Below, piece by piece: positions 1 to 10,408 of a DNA stretch of 64,000 nucleotides. Made by a program: the position numbers and the translations under genes. The stretch lies in contig NZ_AZUK01000001.1 in the NCBI RefSeq assembly GCF_000527035.1, positions 2,368,001-2,432,000 of the forward strand, in the 5' to 3' direction. Position 1 is the stretch's first letter, and every line of letters starts with the position of its first letter. This DNA comes from Tolumonas lignilytica (GTDB lineage: Bacteria > Pseudomonadota > Gammaproteobacteria > Enterobacterales > Aeromonadaceae). Under the pieces are notes generated by a model that saw nothing but the letters and a program-made list of their open reading frames with translations, was not told the origin of the DNA and did not search any database.

Positions 1-44
1 AATCACCCGTTGCTTATTTCGGTAGCAAACTCGTTTTAGCATAA
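1..44 (+). CDS. lpxC: possible 3' end of lpxC (partial)
   Basis: Only about 13 codons are visible, in the frame that stops with TAA at 42-44; the reading ends in ...KLVLA. E. coli LpxC (UDP-3-O-acyl-N-acetylglucosamine deacetylase, lipid A synthesis) ends in ...SAVLA, and lpxC commonly lies just upstream of secA, so this is probably its tail. A clear terminator follows at 71-106, as expected after the end of a gene. The fragment is too short for certainty; the upstream sequence would settle it. Confidence 0.35.
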   Translation, partial: SPVAYFGSKLVLA

Positions 45-70
45 GCGCGACATCAATATATCTCTAAAGC

Positions 71-106
71 AAAGCACCGGTTCTCCGCCCGGTGCTTTGT
101 TCTTTT
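71..106 (+). terminator. intrinsic terminator before secA
   Basis: A 10-bp perfect stem (AAAGCACCGG 71-80 with CCGGTGCTTT 89-98) closes an 8-nt loop and is followed by a T-rich run. It ends the upstream gene and separates it from secA. Confidence 0.8.
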
Positions 107-249
107 TGTCTGTAACAACAATAGCAGACTCATCAGTTTGGTTGTGGTAATCTGCCTATACCGCGTGTTGGGACATTCCAGACATTCTTCCTTGAATACC
201 CGTTTTTTGTCCCCATATATTGCGTAATGACATTTTAGATTCAGAATCG

Positions 250-265
250 CTGCCCACTTGGGCAG
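250..265 (+). promoter_or_regulatory. hairpin in the secA leader
   Basis: CTGCCC (250-255) and GGGCAG (260-265) form a 6-bp perfect stem around ACTT, about 30 nt before the secA start, with no T-run after it. In E. coli the secM-secA leader folds to control secA translation. Here I find no secM-like arrest peptide in 107-297, so the hairpin may act alone or be incidental. The rest of 107-297 shows no supportable gene. Confidence 0.3.
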
Positions 266-297
266 ACAACAATCAATAGCCTGAGAGTTAGGTAATA

Positions 298-3021
298 ATG
301 ATCACCAAACTATTTACCAAGATCATTGGTAGTCGAAATGACCGTACCGTCAAAGCATTAAAAAAAATAGTCAAACAAATCAACGAGCTTGAACCTAAAT
401 TTTCCTCTCTGGCTGATGTGGACCTGCAAGCCAAGACTGCAGAATTTCGTCAGCGCCTTGAAACTGGTGAAGAGCTGGATTCACTTCTCCCTGAAGCTTT
501 TGCAACGGTACGTGAAGCATCAAAACGTGTTTTTGGTATGCGCCATTTTGATGTTCAGATGTTGGGCGGTATGGTACTGAATAATAATCAGATCGCGGAA
601 ATGAAAACCGGTGAAGGTAAAACCTTGACTGCAACACTGCCTGCTTATCTGAACGCGCTTACCGGGCGTGGTGTTCATATTGTTACGGTGAACGACTATC
701 TGGCTCGTCGTGATGCGGAATGGAGTCGTCCATTGTTTGCATTTCTTGGCATGACAGTTGGTTGTAATTTGCCAGGTATGAGCCATGAAGAGAAGCAAGC
801 TGCTTATGCTTGTGATATTACCTACGGAACGAATAACGAATTCGGTTTTGACTATCTGCGCGATAACATGGCATTTGCAGCAGAACAACGGGTACAGCGT
901 CCACTTTATTATGCATTAGTCGATGAAGTTGACTCTGTGTTGATTGATGAAGCGCGTACGCCATTGATTATTTCCGGCGCCGCAGAAGACAGTTCAGAGT
1001 TATACATCAAAATTAACACTCTGATCCCGTTTTTAACAAAGCAGGATAAAGAAGATTCTGAAGAATATCAGGGTGATGGTCACTATACCGTTGATGAAAA
1101 AGCCCGTCAGGCCTACCTAACAGAAAATGGACAGATTTTCGCGGAAGAGTGGTTAAAGCAACAAGGTCTAATGGATCAAAACGATTCTCTGTTTTCTGTC
1201 GCTAATATTACGCTGTTGCATCACGTCAATGCGGCGTTACGTGCCAACACCTTATTTGAACGCAACGTGGATTATATCGTTAAAGACGATGAAGTTGTTA
1301 TTGTTGATGAACATACCGGACGTACCATGGCGGGTCGTCGCTGGTCTGAGGGATTACATCAGGCTATCGAAGCCAAAGAAGGCGTCAAGATCCGCAATGA
1401 AAACCAAACACTGGCATCCATCACCTTCCAAAATTATTTCCGTTTGTATGAAAAACTGGCTGGTATGACCGGCACCGCCGATACCGAAGCTTATGAATTC
1501 CAACAAATTTATGGTTTGGAAACGGTAGTGTTACCAACCAATCGCCCAATGATTCGTGATGATATGGGGGATTTGGTCTATCTGACGGAGCAAGAAAAAT
1601 ACGCGGCGATTATTGACGACATCAAAAATCGAGTCGCAGAACAACGCCCTGTATTGGTGGGAACTATTTCTATTGAAAATTCGGAATTACTGTCTGATAT
1701 TCTGACGAAAGAAGGTATTGAGCATAAGGTTTTGAATGCGAAGTTCCACGCGCAAGAAGCTCAGATCATTGCGCAAGCGGGTCGTCCAGGCTCAGTCACT
1801 ATTGCTACTAACATGGCAGGTCGTGGTACAGATATTGTGTTGGGTGGTAGCTGGCAGGCAGAGATAGACGCGCTAGAAAGCCCGACAGAACAACAAATTC
1901 TTGAAATAAAGAATGCTTGGCAAGTTCGTCATGATGCGGTGATTGCGGCTGGTGGCTTACATATCATTGGTACTGAACGTCATGAGTCCCGCCGTATTGA
2001 TAACCAATTACGTGGCCGTTCAGGTCGTCAGGGGGATCCTGGTTCATCTCGTTTCTACTTGTCGATGGAAGACAGCCTGATGCGTATTTTTGCCTCTGAT
2101 CGTGTCAGTGGCATGATGAAAAAATTGGGTATGGAGCATGGTGAAGCGATTGAACATCCATGGGTTAGCAAGGCTATAGAAAATGCGCAACGGAAAGTAG
2201 AAGGTCGTAACTTCGATATCCGTAAAAACCTGCTGGAATTTGATGATGTAGCTAATGACCAACGCAAAGTCGTTTACGAACAACGTAATGAGTTGCTTGA
2301 ACATTCAGATATTTCAGAAACCATTCACTTGATTCGCGCTGATGTGCTGAACCGGGTTATTGATCAATATATCGCTCCGCAATCTTTAGATGAAAGTTGG
2401 GATATTGCGGGACTGGAATTACGGTTACGCACCGATTTTGCGATCGAATTACCGATCGCGCAGTGGATCAAAGATGATGATAAGTTGTACGAAGAGAAAA
2501 TTCGGGAACGGATCATCGCTGAAATTGAAGCTAATTATGCTCGTAAAGAAGAGTTAGCCGGTCCTGAAGTATTGCGACAGTTTGAAAAATCAGTAATGTT
2601 GCAAACACTGGATAATCTTTGGAAAGAACATCTGGCAGCAATGGATCATCTGCGTCAAGGTATTCATTTGCGTGGTTATGCTCAGAAAAATCCTAAGCAG
2701 GAATATAAACGCGAGGCATTTGAGCTCTTTACTCAGATGTTAGAATCACTGAAACAACAAGTTGTGAGCATCTTGTGTCGCGTTCAGGTTCAGGAGCCTG
2801 ATGTCGATGCCATTGAAGAACAACGTCGTCAATCAGAAGCTGCACAAACACGTACATACAGTCATGAAGAAAGTAATGCTCTGGCTGAAGAGGATGATGA
2901 GCAGGCAATTGAGCAGAATGTTCTGCCTTTTGTTCGCGATGGCGCCAAGGTCGGTCGCAATGATCCATGCCCGTGTGGTTCAGGTAAAAAATATAAGCAT
3001 TGTCATGGACAATTAGACTAA
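298..3021 (+). CDS. secA: preprotein translocase ATPase SecA
   Basis: SecA is the cytosolic and peripheral-membrane motor that drives unfolded preproteins through SecYEG by ATP hydrolysis. The 907-residue product has the family's usual length. Visible motifs are the N-terminal GSRNDRT segment, Walker A MKTGEGKT near residue 105, the DEVD Walker B element, the [17 protein letters not shown] helicase-type motif VI, and a C-terminal zinc-binding tail [13 protein letters not shown] that contacts SecB and lipids. The ATG at 298 matches the E. coli N-terminus. A terminator lies upstream and another downstream at 3051, so it appears to be its own unit or loosely coupled to mutT. No secM gene is visible between it and the upstream gene. 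Identification is secure. Confidence 0.98.
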   Translation: MITKLFTKIIGSRNDRTVKALKKIVKQINELEPKFSSLADVDLQAKTAEFRQRLETGEELDSLLPEAFATVREASKRVFGMRHFDVQMLGGMVLNNNQIAEMKTGEGKTLTATLPAYLNALTGRGVHIVTVNDYLARRDAEWSRPLFAFLGMTVGCNLPGMSHEEKQAAYACDITYGTNNEFGFDYLRDNMAFAAEQRVQRPLYYALVDEVDSVLIDEARTPLIISGAAEDSSELYIKINTLIPFLTKQDKEDSEEYQGDGHYTVDEKARQAYLTENGQIFAEEWLKQQGLMDQNDSLFSVANITLLHHVNAALRANTLFERNVDYIVKDDEVVIVDEHTGRTMAGRRWSEGLHQAIEAKEGVKIRNENQTLASITFQNYFRLYEKLAGMTGTADTEAYEFQQIYGLETVVLPTNRPMIRDDMGDLVYLTEQEKYAAIIDDIKNRVAEQRPVLVGTISIENSELLSDILTKEGIEHKVLNAKFHAQEAQIIAQAGRPGSVTIATNMAGRGTDIVLGGSWQAEIDALESPTEQQILEIKNAWQVRHDAVIAAGGLHIIGTERHESRRIDNQLRGRSGRQGDPGSSRFYLSMEDSLMRIFASDRVSGMMKKLGMEHGEAIEHPWVSKAIENAQRKVEGRNFDIRKNLLEFDDVANDQRKVVYEQRNELLEHSDISETIHLIRADVLNRVIDQYIAPQSLDESWDIAGLELRLRTDFAIELPIAQWIKDDDKLYEEKIRERIIAEIEANYARKEELAGPEVLRQFEKSVMLQTLDNLWKEHLAAMDHLRQGIHLRGYAQKNPKQEYKREAFELFTQMLESLKQQVVSILCRVQVQEPDVDAIEEQRRQSEAAQTRTYSHEESNALAEEDDEQAIEQNVLPFVRDGAKVGRNDPCPCGSGKKYKHCHGQLD

Positions 3022-3050
3022 ATATTTTTTATTGCAAGAAGTTATTGATT

Positions 3051-3076
3051 AAAGGCAGCTCCGGCTGCCTTTTTGT
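3051..3076 (+). terminator. terminator after secA
   Basis: AAAGGCAGC (3051-3059) pairs with GCTGCCTTT (3064-3072) around TCCG, followed by a T-run. It lies only about 15 nt before the mutT start, so mutT may depend on read-through or on a promoter inside secA. Confidence 0.8.
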
Positions 3077-3090
3077 TAATAGGAAAAAGT

Positions 3091-3489
3091 ATGAAACAAA
3101 TCTGGGTGGCAGTTGGTGTGATATATGATCCTACGATGGGTTATTTTATTTGTCGTCGTGCCGAGCATCAACATCAGGGGGGAAAATGGGAGTTTCCTGG
3201 TGGTAAAGTCGAGCAGTACGAAACTGCTCAGCAGGCTTTAAAAAGAGAATTACAGGAAGAAATTGGTATTGATGTCATTACGGTAGAGCCGCTGTTAGTT
3301 ATTGAGCACAACTACAGCGATAAAGCTGTCAAATTAGATGTCTGGCTGGTCACTGCATTTTCAGGAAAAGCTCAAAGCTTGGAAGGGCTTGAAAATCAGT
3401 GGGTACCATTAGACCGGTTAGCACAGTATGATTTTCCAACTGCAAATTTGGCTATCATTAACGCATTAAAGGCAAAGGCTGGTATTTAA
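3091..3489 (+). CDS. mutT: 8-oxo-dGTP diphosphatase MutT
   Basis: MutT hydrolyses 8-oxo-dGTP to the monophosphate and so prevents A:T to C:G transversions. The 132-residue protein carries a full Nudix box: GGKVEQYE, then RELQEEIGI, at about residues 35-58. I chose the ATG at 3091 because AGGAAAAAG sits just upstream and the protein then begins MKQIW like the family; the longer TTG-started frame from 3073 would begin inside the secA terminator. secA-mutT adjacency is conserved in gammaproteobacteria. Its stop overlaps the stop of the convergent yacG. Confidence 0.93.
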   Translation: MKQIWVAVGVIYDPTMGYFICRRAEHQHQGGKWEFPGGKVEQYETAQQALKRELQEEIGIDVITVEPLLVIEHNYSDKAVKLDVWLVTAFSGKAQSLEGLENQWVPLDRLAQYDFPTANLAIINALKAKAGI

Positions 3490-3698
3490 TCTTGCGCTAA
3501 CAATTCAAGGTCTTCTGTTGAAAGTTGGAATCTTGTAGCTTCTGGTGTTGCATCATCACCGGCAATACTGCGTTCTTCACTAAACCATTCGCCAAGATCA
3601 ATCAAACGACAGCGTTCACTACAAAATGGTCTGAATCGATTGTTCGGATCCCATTCCACAGAGGTTTTACAGGTTGGGCAATCGACTTTCAGACTCAT
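3486..3698 (-). CDS. yacG: DNA gyrase inhibitor YacG (zinc-finger protein)
   Basis: YacG is a small zinc protein that binds GyrB and inhibits gyrase in E. coli. The 70-residue product shows the diagnostic CPTC ... FRPFCSERC four-cysteine zinc site followed by LIDLGEW. I chose the ATG at 3698 ([10 protein letters not shown]) because it matches the family; an in-frame TTG six codons earlier is less likely. It is the last gene of the minus-strand pilABCD-coaE-yacG run and meets mutT tail to tail with a 4-nt overlap. Confidence 0.9.
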   Translation of the reverse strand: MSLKVDCPTCKTSVEWDPNNRFRPFCSERCRLIDLGEWFSEERSIAGDDATPEATRFQLSTEDLELLAQD

Positions 3699-3733
3699 TT
3701 CCAGATACCAAATCAATATTAACAGCTGAATGA

Positions 3734-4360
3734 TTATACCATATTGGAAGGGGAATGAACCTGTGCCGCGAGTTGTAGGTATTTTTGGTGTAACCGATTT
3801 ATTTGTTGTTCTCTCTGCTCAATTGTAATGCCGTCACTGTTGTTGATGATGTCATCCGCCAAATCAAGACGGTGTTGACGAGAACATTGTGCGTTTAAAA
3901 TCGCTTTTACCTGAGCTTCCGTCGTCTGGTCGCGTTGCATTGTTCGACGAATTTGAGTGTCTTCATCCACATCGACAACCAGAGTCCGGTGCACTAATGA
4001 TTGCAGGTTGTTTTCAAATAAGAGTGGTACCATCAAAATACAGTAAGGGCCATTAGATGCATGGCATTGTTGCAACATCTTCTGACGAATCAGGGGGTGC
4101 AGCAGATTATTTACCCATGTCCGAGCTGCCGGATCTGCAAAGATTTTTTCACGTAATACTCGACGATTAAGTGAACCATCAGCGTTGATGATGATGTTAC
4201 CAAAATGCTGAACGAGTGAGGCTAATGCTGGCTCACCAAGCTGGACAACATCTCGGGCAATTTGATCGGCATCAATGCACGTGACCCCCATGGCCACAAA
4301 ATGCGCAGCGACCGTGGATTTACCGCTGCCAATTCCCCCTGTTAAGCCAACAATCAACAT
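3734..4360 (-). CDS. coaE: dephospho-CoA kinase
   Basis: CoaE phosphorylates the 3'-hydroxyl of dephospho-CoA, the last step of coenzyme A synthesis. The 208-residue protein begins [16 protein letters not shown], a textbook P-loop, followed by the [12 protein letters not shown] motif near residue 29. Length matches the family (about 200-206). Its ATG overlaps the pilD stop by one base (TAATG), which suggests translational coupling to the pilus genes, an arrangement well known in Aeromonas and Pseudomonas. The last 20 residues are polar and poorly conserved. Confidence 0.96.
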   Translation of the reverse strand: MLIVGLTGGIGSGKSTVAAHFVAMGVTCIDADQIARDVVQLGEPALASLVQHFGNIIINADGSLNRRVLREKIFADPAARTWVNNLLHPLIRQKMLQQCHASNGPYCILMVPLLFENNLQSLVHRTLVVDVDEDTQIRRTMQRDQTTEAQVKAILNAQCSRQHRLDLADDIINNSDGITIEQREQQINRLHQKYLQLAAQVHSPSNMV

Positions 4361-5235
4361 TAACTAATTAACCCTAAATACCAATCTGTAATTTGGTGAC
4401 CCCATAGCAATGCGATCCAACCGGCAATGGCCAGATAAGGTCCAAAGGGTATGGGTTTATCTTGTTGATGCCGTTTAAACACAATTAACAGGATACCTAA
4501 AACAGCACCAACACAAGAAGAGAGAATAAGGATCAGGGGTAAAGATTGCCAGCCTAACCAAGCACCTAACGCGGCGAGTAATTTGAAGTCACCATAGCCC
4601 ATTCCTTCTTTACCGGTGAGTAGTTTGAATGACCAGTAAAGTGACCATAAGACCATATATCCGGCCATGGCGCCGATGACTGCATCATTTAGAGAAACAA
4701 ACTGGTGGGATAGATTCAGTAACAACCCCAACCATAGCAACGGTAGTGTTAATTGATCCGGTAAGAGCAATTTATCAAAGTCGATAAAAGTTAATGCTAA
4801 CAATACCCAAGTTAATATCAATGCACCGACAATGGCCCAGCCTGGTGGATAATACAGCGCCACCGTGAGTGACATTAATGTGCACAGCAATTCGACAAGT
4901 GGATATCGGATACTAATGGGGTGTTTACAGGCGCGGCAACGACCTTTCAGAAACAACCAGCTTATCAAGGGAATATTTTCTAATGCGGAGATCTGATGAC
5001 CACAGTGCGGGCATGCAGAGCGAGGTAAAAAAAGATCATAACGCTCAGTTTGCTGCGAATGCTGTTCGTTGGCAAAGAAATAGTCCTGATATTCCTGTTT
5101 CCAACTACGCTCCAGCATGATGGGTAGACGGTGGATCAGGACATTTAAAAAACTGCCAACGAGTAATGAGAACAGGCCCAGTATTAAAAAATATAGCCAG
5201 TGATACTGGCTATAAAGCATAAAAATAAGATCCAT
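4360..5235 (-). CDS. pilD: type IV prepilin peptidase / N-methyltransferase PilD
   Basis: PilD is an inner-membrane aspartyl protease. It cleaves the leader of type IV prepilins and type II pseudopilins and methylates the new N-terminal phenylalanine. The 291-residue product has the cytoplasmic CPHC ... CRACK zinc tetracysteine site (about residues 75-103), the first catalytic aspartate in TFIDFDKLLLPD and the second in GMGYGDFKLLAALG, and about eight hydrophobic segments. It sits fourth in pilABCD and overlaps coaE by one base. In Aeromonas the equivalent gene (tapD) also serves type II secretion. Its substrate PilA, with an intact cleavage site, is encoded upstream. Confidence 0.96.
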   Translation of the reverse strand: MDLIFMLYSQYHWLYFLILGLFSLLVGSFLNVLIHRLPIMLERSWKQEYQDYFFANEQHSQQTERYDLFLPRSACPHCGHQISALENIPLISWLFLKGRCRACKHPISIRYPLVELLCTLMSLTVALYYPPGWAIVGALILTWVLLALTFIDFDKLLLPDQLTLPLLWLGLLLNLSHQFVSLNDAVIGAMAGYMVLWSLYWSFKLLTGKEGMGYGDFKLLAALGAWLGWQSLPLILILSSCVGAVLGILLIVFKRHQQDKPIPFGPYLAIAGWIALLWGHQITDWYLGLIS

Positions 5236-5249
5236 GAATAACCACTGAA

Positions 5250-6512
5250 TTAATGAATAACGCTACCAAGTTTAAAGATTGGCAGATACATGGCGATAAC
5301 TAAACCACCGACCAGAATACCCAAGACCACCATGATCAATGGTTCAATCAAACTGGACAGCGCATCGACTGCATCGTCAACCTGCTGTTCATAAATACCG
5401 GCAACCTTTGCCAGCATATCATCTAATGAACCAGATTCTTCGCCTATCATGATCATCTGAATCACCATTTCCGGGAAGACTTCTGTTGTTCGCATGGCTA
5501 CGTGCATTTGCATCCCCGCCATGACTTCATTACGCACACTGAGAACGGCTTTACGGTATACTGCATTCCCTGATGCGCCAGATGCAGCAATGAGACCATC
5601 AATTAACGGTAAGCCTGCTGCAAAAGTGGTGGATAAGGTTCGCGCATAACGGGCAAGAGCCGCTTTTTGTAAAATCATGCCGACAATCGGAAGTTTCAGT
5701 ATAAACTTATCAGTTCCATCGCGTACTGATTCCATCCGACGGTAAGCCCGAACATAGACAAAGATTAAAACAATCAAGCCGCCAAACACAAAGTACCAAT
5801 AGGTTTGAACTATATGGGACAGGTTAATTACCATTCTGGTGAATGCAGGCAGTTCAGCCCCGAAGCTCTTAAAGATTTTATCGAATTCAGGTACGACATA
5901 GAGCAAAAGAATCGCTGTCACTACTAATGCGACAATAATGACGGTTGCTGGATAAAAGAGTGCTTTTTTGATCTTGGATTTCAGCGCTTCAGCTTTTTCT
6001 TTATAAGTGGCAATACGATTAAAAACCGCATCTAGCGCCCCAGATTGTTCACCGGACGCTACTAAATCACAATATAGATCATCAAAGTAGCGAGGATACT
6101 GTCGCAGTGCCTTGGACGGTGGAATACCGGCCTCGATTTCAGCACAAATGCTGGCCAGCATTTCACGCATAGGCTTTTTTTCATGACTGCCAGCCAGTAA
6201 TTGCAACGTTTGAACTAAAGGGACACCTGCGGTTAGCATGGTTGTGATCTGGCGTGTTAATACGGCAATATCCATTGGTTTGATGGATTGTGTATATTTT
6301 GCCAGCAATGATTCGTTCTGTTTACGAAGCTTTTGGATGACGATGCCTTGGCGAATCAGATCGGCTTTAACCTGAGACAAGGTTTCGCCTTTCATTTCTC
6401 CTGAGACTTTTTGACCGCGACGGTTAACGCCTTTCCAGTGAAAAACATGCGTTACTTTGGGTTTAGGTTTATTTGCCGTCGCAGCGGCAGTACGTTGTTG
6501 AGCCACGGCCAT
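5250..6512 (-). CDS. pilC: type IV pilus inner-membrane platform protein PilC
   Basis: PilC is the polytopic platform that couples the cytoplasmic ATPases to pilin insertion. The 420-residue product has the two repeated GspF/PilC domains (about residues 75-200 and 280-405) and three long hydrophobic segments, near residues 190-215, 240-262 and 390-413. The second repeat's GEESGSLDDML is typical of the GspF family and mirrors SGEQSGALDAV in the first. It lies 18 nt after pilB and 14 nt before pilD, so the three are clearly co-transcribed. The start at 6512 is preceded by AAGGAAGAA. Confidence 0.95.
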   Translation of the reverse strand: MAVAQQRTAAATANKPKPKVTHVFHWKGVNRRGQKVSGEMKGETLSQVKADLIRQGIVIQKLRKQNESLLAKYTQSIKPMDIAVLTRQITTMLTAGVPLVQTLQLLAGSHEKKPMREMLASICAEIEAGIPPSKALRQYPRYFDDLYCDLVASGEQSGALDAVFNRIATYKEKAEALKSKIKKALFYPATVIIVALVVTAILLLYVVPEFDKIFKSFGAELPAFTRMVINLSHIVQTYWYFVFGGLIVLIFVYVRAYRRMESVRDGTDKFILKLPIVGMILQKAALARYARTLSTTFAAGLPLIDGLIAASGASGNAVYRKAVLSVRNEVMAGMQMHVAMRTTEVFPEMVIQMIMIGEESGSLDDMLAKVAGIYEQQVDDAVDALSSLIEPLIMVVLGILVGGLVIAMYLPIFKLGSVIH

Positions 6513-6530
6513 AATTATTCTTCCTTAAAT

Positions 6531-8237
6531 TTAGATGCAGGTCACGCGGTTAACTTCTGCAAGGCTGGTTACACCTAAACGTGCTTTTTCAAGACCTGAC
6601 CGATATAGTGTCATCATGCCTTCGCTGATCGCCATTTCAGCAATTTGTAATGAATTGCCGCCTTCCATGATCAGATTGGCTATGCTTTCTGACATCGGCA
6701 ACATTTCATAAATACCGACGCGGCCTTTATACCCGTTTGAACATTCACCGCAACCCACTGGTTTATAAAGTGTAATGCCTGTCTCTACTTCGTCATAAGT
6801 ATAGCCCATCTCCAATAATTCATTATTGGGAATATGATGTGGCTGTTTGCAGTGTGGACACAGTCGCCGAGCCAGACGTTGTGCCATAATTAAGGTGACC
6901 GATGAGGCCACGTTAAAGGCGGGAACGCCCATGTTTAACAAACGGGTTAATGTCTCGGCTGCTGAGTTGGTATGTAAGGTTGATAGCACCAAGTGACCGG
7001 TTTGAGCGGCTTTAATGGCTATTTCCGCTGTTTCCAGATCTCGAATTTCCCCAACCATTACTACATCCGGATCCTGACGCAAGAAGGAACGTAGTGCATT
7101 GGCAAATGTCAGCCCGGACTTTGGATTGATTTGTACCTGATTAATGCCGGGTAAGTTAATTTCTACCGGATCTTCGGCGGTGGAAATGTTGAGCTCACTG
7201 GTATTGAGAATGTTCAGGCCGGTATAAAGCGAGACGGTTTTACCCGAACCAGTAGGGCCAGTGACCAGAATCATACCTTGTGGTTTAGCTAAGGTATCAA
7301 GATAGAGCTGCTTTTGTCTGTCATCAAAACCAAGCATATCGATGTTCAGGCTGGCGGCGGATGAATCAAGAATACGCAATACGACCTTTTCCCCCCACAT
7401 GGTAGGTAAGGTGCTCACACGCAGATCGACAGAACGGTTTTTGGCTAAACGTAATTTAATGCGACCATCTTGCGGTAAACGACGTTCGGCAATATCCAAA
7501 CGTGCCATAACTTTCAAACGAGCAGAGAAACGGTTCGCCAGATTGACCGGTGGTGTTGCTACTTCATACAGAATCCCGTCGATACGAAAGCGGATACGGT
7601 ATTTTTTTTCATAAGGCTCGAAGTGTAAGTCGGAAGCGCCTTTGCGCACGGCATCCAGCAAGACTTTATTGATATATTTGACGATCGGTGCATCGTCTTC
7701 GCTGTTGGTTTCTACAGTTTCCTGTAGACGCGCTTCATCGACATCACCGACTTCGATGTCGCCGATGCCATCATCGGCCATCGATTTGGAGAATTCATCT
7801 TCTGTAGGCTCTAGAATTCGACTAATGGCAAATTGCAGCTTGCGTTCATCAACCAGCAAGGCTTCGGTGTGCAAACTGAAAGTAAAACCAAAATCTTCCA
7901 GAGCGGTAACGTTAGTCGGGTCTGAAACGGCAATATAGAGGGTGTTGCCTTGCGTATAAATCGGTAACGCGTGATGTTTTTCGATGAGTTTCTGGTTCAG
8001 GTATTTTTGTGGGATCTCGGTTAATTCAAAGGCATCGAGATCCAACAAGGGGATGCCATATTCCTGTTCACACAGCTCGGCTAACTGAGCACTACTGATA
8101 ATGTCATTGTCAATCAGGTAGGTGACTAAGGTTTTCTTTTCGTTGCGGGCGCGTTCTTGTAACACACTTGACTGCCCATCTTGAATGATACCGGCACGGA
8201 TAAGACTGACTAACAAACCATTGGCGGGAGCATTCAC
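6531..8237 (-). CDS. pilB: type IV pilus extension ATPase PilB
   Basis: PilB powers pilus polymerisation. The 568-residue protein has an N-terminal MshEN-type domain (about residues 1-150) and a GspE-type ATPase domain with Walker A GPTGSGKT, the Asp box, Walker B-type [12 protein letters not shown] and the His box STLHTNSA. It also has the CPHC ... CGEC zinc motif near residues 460-505. All catalytic elements look intact. Some MshEN domains bind c-di-GMP; I did not test whether the key residues are present here. A hairpin between pilA and pilB probably lowers its expression relative to pilin. Confidence 0.96.
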   Translation of the reverse strand: MNAPANGLLVSLIRAGIIQDGQSSVLQERARNEKKTLVTYLIDNDIISSAQLAELCEQEYGIPLLDLDAFELTEIPQKYLNQKLIEKHHALPIYTQGNTLYIAVSDPTNVTALEDFGFTFSLHTEALLVDERKLQFAISRILEPTEDEFSKSMADDGIGDIEVGDVDEARLQETVETNSEDDAPIVKYINKVLLDAVRKGASDLHFEPYEKKYRIRFRIDGILYEVATPPVNLANRFSARLKVMARLDIAERRLPQDGRIKLRLAKNRSVDLRVSTLPTMWGEKVVLRILDSSAASLNIDMLGFDDRQKQLYLDTLAKPQGMILVTGPTGSGKTVSLYTGLNILNTSELNISTAEDPVEINLPGINQVQINPKSGLTFANALRSFLRQDPDVVMVGEIRDLETAEIAIKAAQTGHLVLSTLHTNSAAETLTRLLNMGVPAFNVASSVTLIMAQRLARRLCPHCKQPHHIPNNELLEMGYTYDEVETGITLYKPVGCGECSNGYKGRVGIYEMLPMSESIANLIMEGGNSLQIAEMAISEGMMTLYRSGLEKARLGVTSLAEVNRVTCI

Positions 8238-8273
8238 ACAGTAATCCTATTACGAATTTGAAACCTGATAACC

Positions 8274-8295
8274 CTCCCCAAAATATATTGGGGAG
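8274..8295 (-). terminator. intercistronic hairpin between pilA and pilB
   Basis: CTCCCCAA (8274-8281) and TTGGGGAG (8288-8295) form an 8-bp perfect stem just after the pilA stop. There is no T-run on the minus strand, so this is better read as a partial terminator or mRNA-stabilising structure that lets pilin be made in excess of PilB, PilC and PilD. Confidence 0.55.
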
Positions 8296-8313
8296 AGTGA
8301 ATTTATTAATCGA

Positions 8314-8769
8314 TTAGCAAAGACCAGAAGTTAGGCATGTAGAGCCTGACGCAACGGCCCATGTTATTTTGCCTGAAGAATCCAAAGTTGGATCGATCTC
8401 ATAATAAGCTGAACCCAAGGTACTTTTAGCTACTGCTTTTATACCGCCATTGGTACCTTGTACGACTGAATCAACATTACCAACTCCAGTTCCAGCTGAT
8501 ATAGCAGCTGGAACGCCGTTATGACCAAATACAGTACAAGCATTTGTACCATCTTGTCCTACGGTAGAAGTTAAGCCAGATGTAATGCCGTTTGATTGGA
8601 CACATACCTCAATTGCTGTTTTGTATGGGCCAACGGCCGAAATAACCTCAGTAAATTTTGCTTTATTTGTGTAGGTTTGGTAAGCCGGTAAAGCAATAGC
8701 TGCCAGAATCGCCACGATCGCGACCACGATCATTAATTCAATAAGGGTAAAACCGGATTGTTTTTTCAT
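8314..8769 (-). CDS. pilA: type IV major pilin PilA
   Basis: This is the structural subunit of the type IVa pilus. The 151-residue prepilin starts MKKQSG, then [20 protein letters not shown]: a short basic leader, the Gly(-1)/Phe(+1) cleavage site, Glu5, and the hydrophobic polymerisation helix. The C-terminal half is Gly/Thr/Ser-rich, and a cysteine pair near the end (STCLTSGLC) could form the D-region disulphide. It is first in pilABCD, with AAGGAAGC before the ATG. Its own PilD is encoded downstream. The variable C-terminal half is probably strain specific. Confidence 0.96.
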   Translation of the reverse strand: MKKQSGFTLIELMIVVAIVAILAAIALPAYQTYTNKAKFTEVISAVGPYKTAIEVCVQSNGITSGLTSTVGQDGTNACTVFGHNGVPAAISAGTGVGNVDSVVQGTNGGIKAVAKSTLGSAYYEIDPTLDSSGKITWAVASGSTCLTSGLC

Positions 8770-9002
8770 GATTTGCTTCCTTACAGTTAAACTGTATTCC
8801 TGTTTTGGATGAGAGAGCGATGCTCAATTCAATAATGAGCACAAACTAAAGTGTAGCCGCTGATTAAGATAGCGTCCACGTCGCTTTGAGTCTAGCGAAT
8901 AGCAGATTACAAATTTGTGACGGTAAAAGGAATTTTTATCTTTTGATTTCGGTGCAGAAGGTTGATTTTTATTACTATTTTGTAACTTTTTACAGGTTGA
9001 AC
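8770..9002 (-). promoter_or_regulatory. pilA upstream region
   Basis: This 230-bp gene-free stretch must hold the pilA promoter. I see an interrupted palindrome ACAGTT-A-AACTGT (8783-8795) in the leader next to the ribosome site and a TGCTCA...TGAGCA inverted repeat near 8820-8840. No convincing sigma-54 site (TGGCAC-N5-TTGC) or strong sigma-70 pair was found, so the promoter itself is not placed. Confidence 0.3.
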
Positions 9003-9029
9003 AAGCGCAATGCTAATTGCATTGCGCTT
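9003..9029 (-). terminator. terminator after purD
   Basis: An 11-bp perfect stem, AAGCGCAATGC (9003-9013) with GCATTGCGCTT (9019-9029), lies 24 nt past the purD stop. The minus-strand downstream flank is only weakly T-rich, but the stem is strong. Confidence 0.65.
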
Positions 9030-9052
9030 GGGGAAAACAGCAAAAGTAATGA

Positions 9053-10339
9053 TTACGCTTGTTCGCGGGCAATGGCACGCCAGGCAATGTCTTTGCGGTA
9101 GTAAATGCCATTCCAATTGATGGTTGCCGCTAAGGTGTAAGCGTTTTTCTGTGCTTCAGCAACGGAAGCACCTAGTGCTGTTGCACAAAGTACGCGGCCA
9201 CCGGCGGTAATGACCTGACCCTCTTTTTCGGCAGTGCCAGCATGAAATACTTTGGCAGTATTCAATTCGGTCGTTGGCAGACCGGAGATGATATCACCTT
9301 TTTGCACTTCAGCCGGGTAACCCGCGGCAGCCAGCACCACACCGACCGCCGGACGCGGATCATACTGAGCGGTTTTCTCATTCAGTTTTTCGTCGCAAGC
9401 AGCTAGGCAGAGCTCTACCAGATCGGACTGCATACGCAGCATGATTGGTTGGGTTTCCGGATCACCAAAGCGGCAGTTGAACTCGATGACTTTCGGATTG
9501 CCTTGGTTGTCGATCATCAAACCGGCATAGAGGAACCCGGTATAGGGGTTACCTTCGGCGGCCATGCCTTGCACCGTTGGCCAGATCACCTGTTGCATGA
9601 CTTTGTCATGAACTGCTGGTGTGACCACAGGGGCAGGTGAGTAAGCTCCCATACCACCGGTATTCGGGCCGGTGTCACCGTCGCCGATCCGTTTGTGATC
9701 CTGACTGGTGGCCATAGGGAGTACATTTTTGCCGTCGACCATGACGATGAAAGAGGCTTCTTCACCATCAAGAAACTCTTCGATGACGACACGGCTGCCC
9801 GCTTCACCGAAGGCGTTACCGGATAACATATCACGCACGGCTTCTTCGGCTTCAGCCAGGGTCATGGCGACAATCACACCTTTACCTGCCGCCAGACCGT
9901 CGGCTTTGATAACGATAGGAGCGCCTTGCTGACGCAGATACGCCAGTGCAGGTTCAACTTCGGTGAAGTTCTGGTAAGCCGCTGTTGGGATCTGCTGACG
10001 AGCCAGGAAATCCTTGGTGAAGGCTTTGGAGCCTTCCAACTGCGCTGCCGCTTGGGTTGGGCCAAAAATTTTCAGACCTTCTGCGCGGAACGCATCTACT
10101 ACACCAATGACGAGCGGGGCTTCTGGGCCGACAATAGTCAGCCCGATATTTTTTTCTTTGGCAAAGGCCAGAAGTGCGGGGACATCCGTTGCGCTGATGG
10201 CGACATTTTCCACTTTGGCTTCGCGTGCGGTGCCTGGGTTGCCCGGTGCGACGTAGACTTTATCTGCTAATGGTGATTGTGCTGCTTTCCATGCCAGTGC
10301 ATGTTCACGACCGCCATTACCGATGATCAATATGTTCAT
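9053..10339 (-). CDS. purD: phosphoribosylamine-glycine ligase (GARS)
   Basis: PurD joins glycine to phosphoribosylamine with ATP, the second step of de novo purine synthesis. The 428-residue ATP-grasp enzyme begins MNILIIGNGGREHALAW and has the ATP-grasp loop KADGLAAGKGV near residue 150, GDPETQP and the FNCRFGDPE signature near 290. Length matches E. coli PurD (429). GGAGAACAGAA precedes the ATG. It follows purH, as in most gammaproteobacteria, but the gap between them is unusually long and structured (see the repeat at 10409-10498). Confidence 0.97.
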   Translation of the reverse strand: MNILIIGNGGREHALAWKAAQSPLADKVYVAPGNPGTAREAKVENVAISATDVPALLAFAKEKNIGLTIVGPEAPLVIGVVDAFRAEGLKIFGPTQAAAQLEGSKAFTKDFLARQQIPTAAYQNFTEVEPALAYLRQQGAPIVIKADGLAAGKGVIVAMTLAEAEEAVRDMLSGNAFGEAGSRVVIEEFLDGEEASFIVMVDGKNVLPMATSQDHKRIGDGDTGPNTGGMGAYSPAPVVTPAVHDKVMQQVIWPTVQGMAAEGNPYTGFLYAGLMIDNQGNPKVIEFNCRFGDPETQPIMLRMQSDLVELCLAACDEKLNEKTAQYDPRPAVGVVLAAAGYPAEVQKGDIISGLPTTELNTAKVFHAGTAEKEGQVITAGGRVLCATALGASVAEAQKNAYTLAATINWNGIYYRKDIAWRAIAREQA

Positions 10340-10408
10340 TTCTGTTCTCCAACACTGAGAAATTGTATTTCAGTGTATCTGATTCTTGGATTCTGCAAGT
10401 GTCAGTCA

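Noticed and set aside
107-297. A secM-type arrest peptide before secA
   Set aside because: Only very short frames are present (at most about 22 codons) and none has the arrest motif or a signal peptide.
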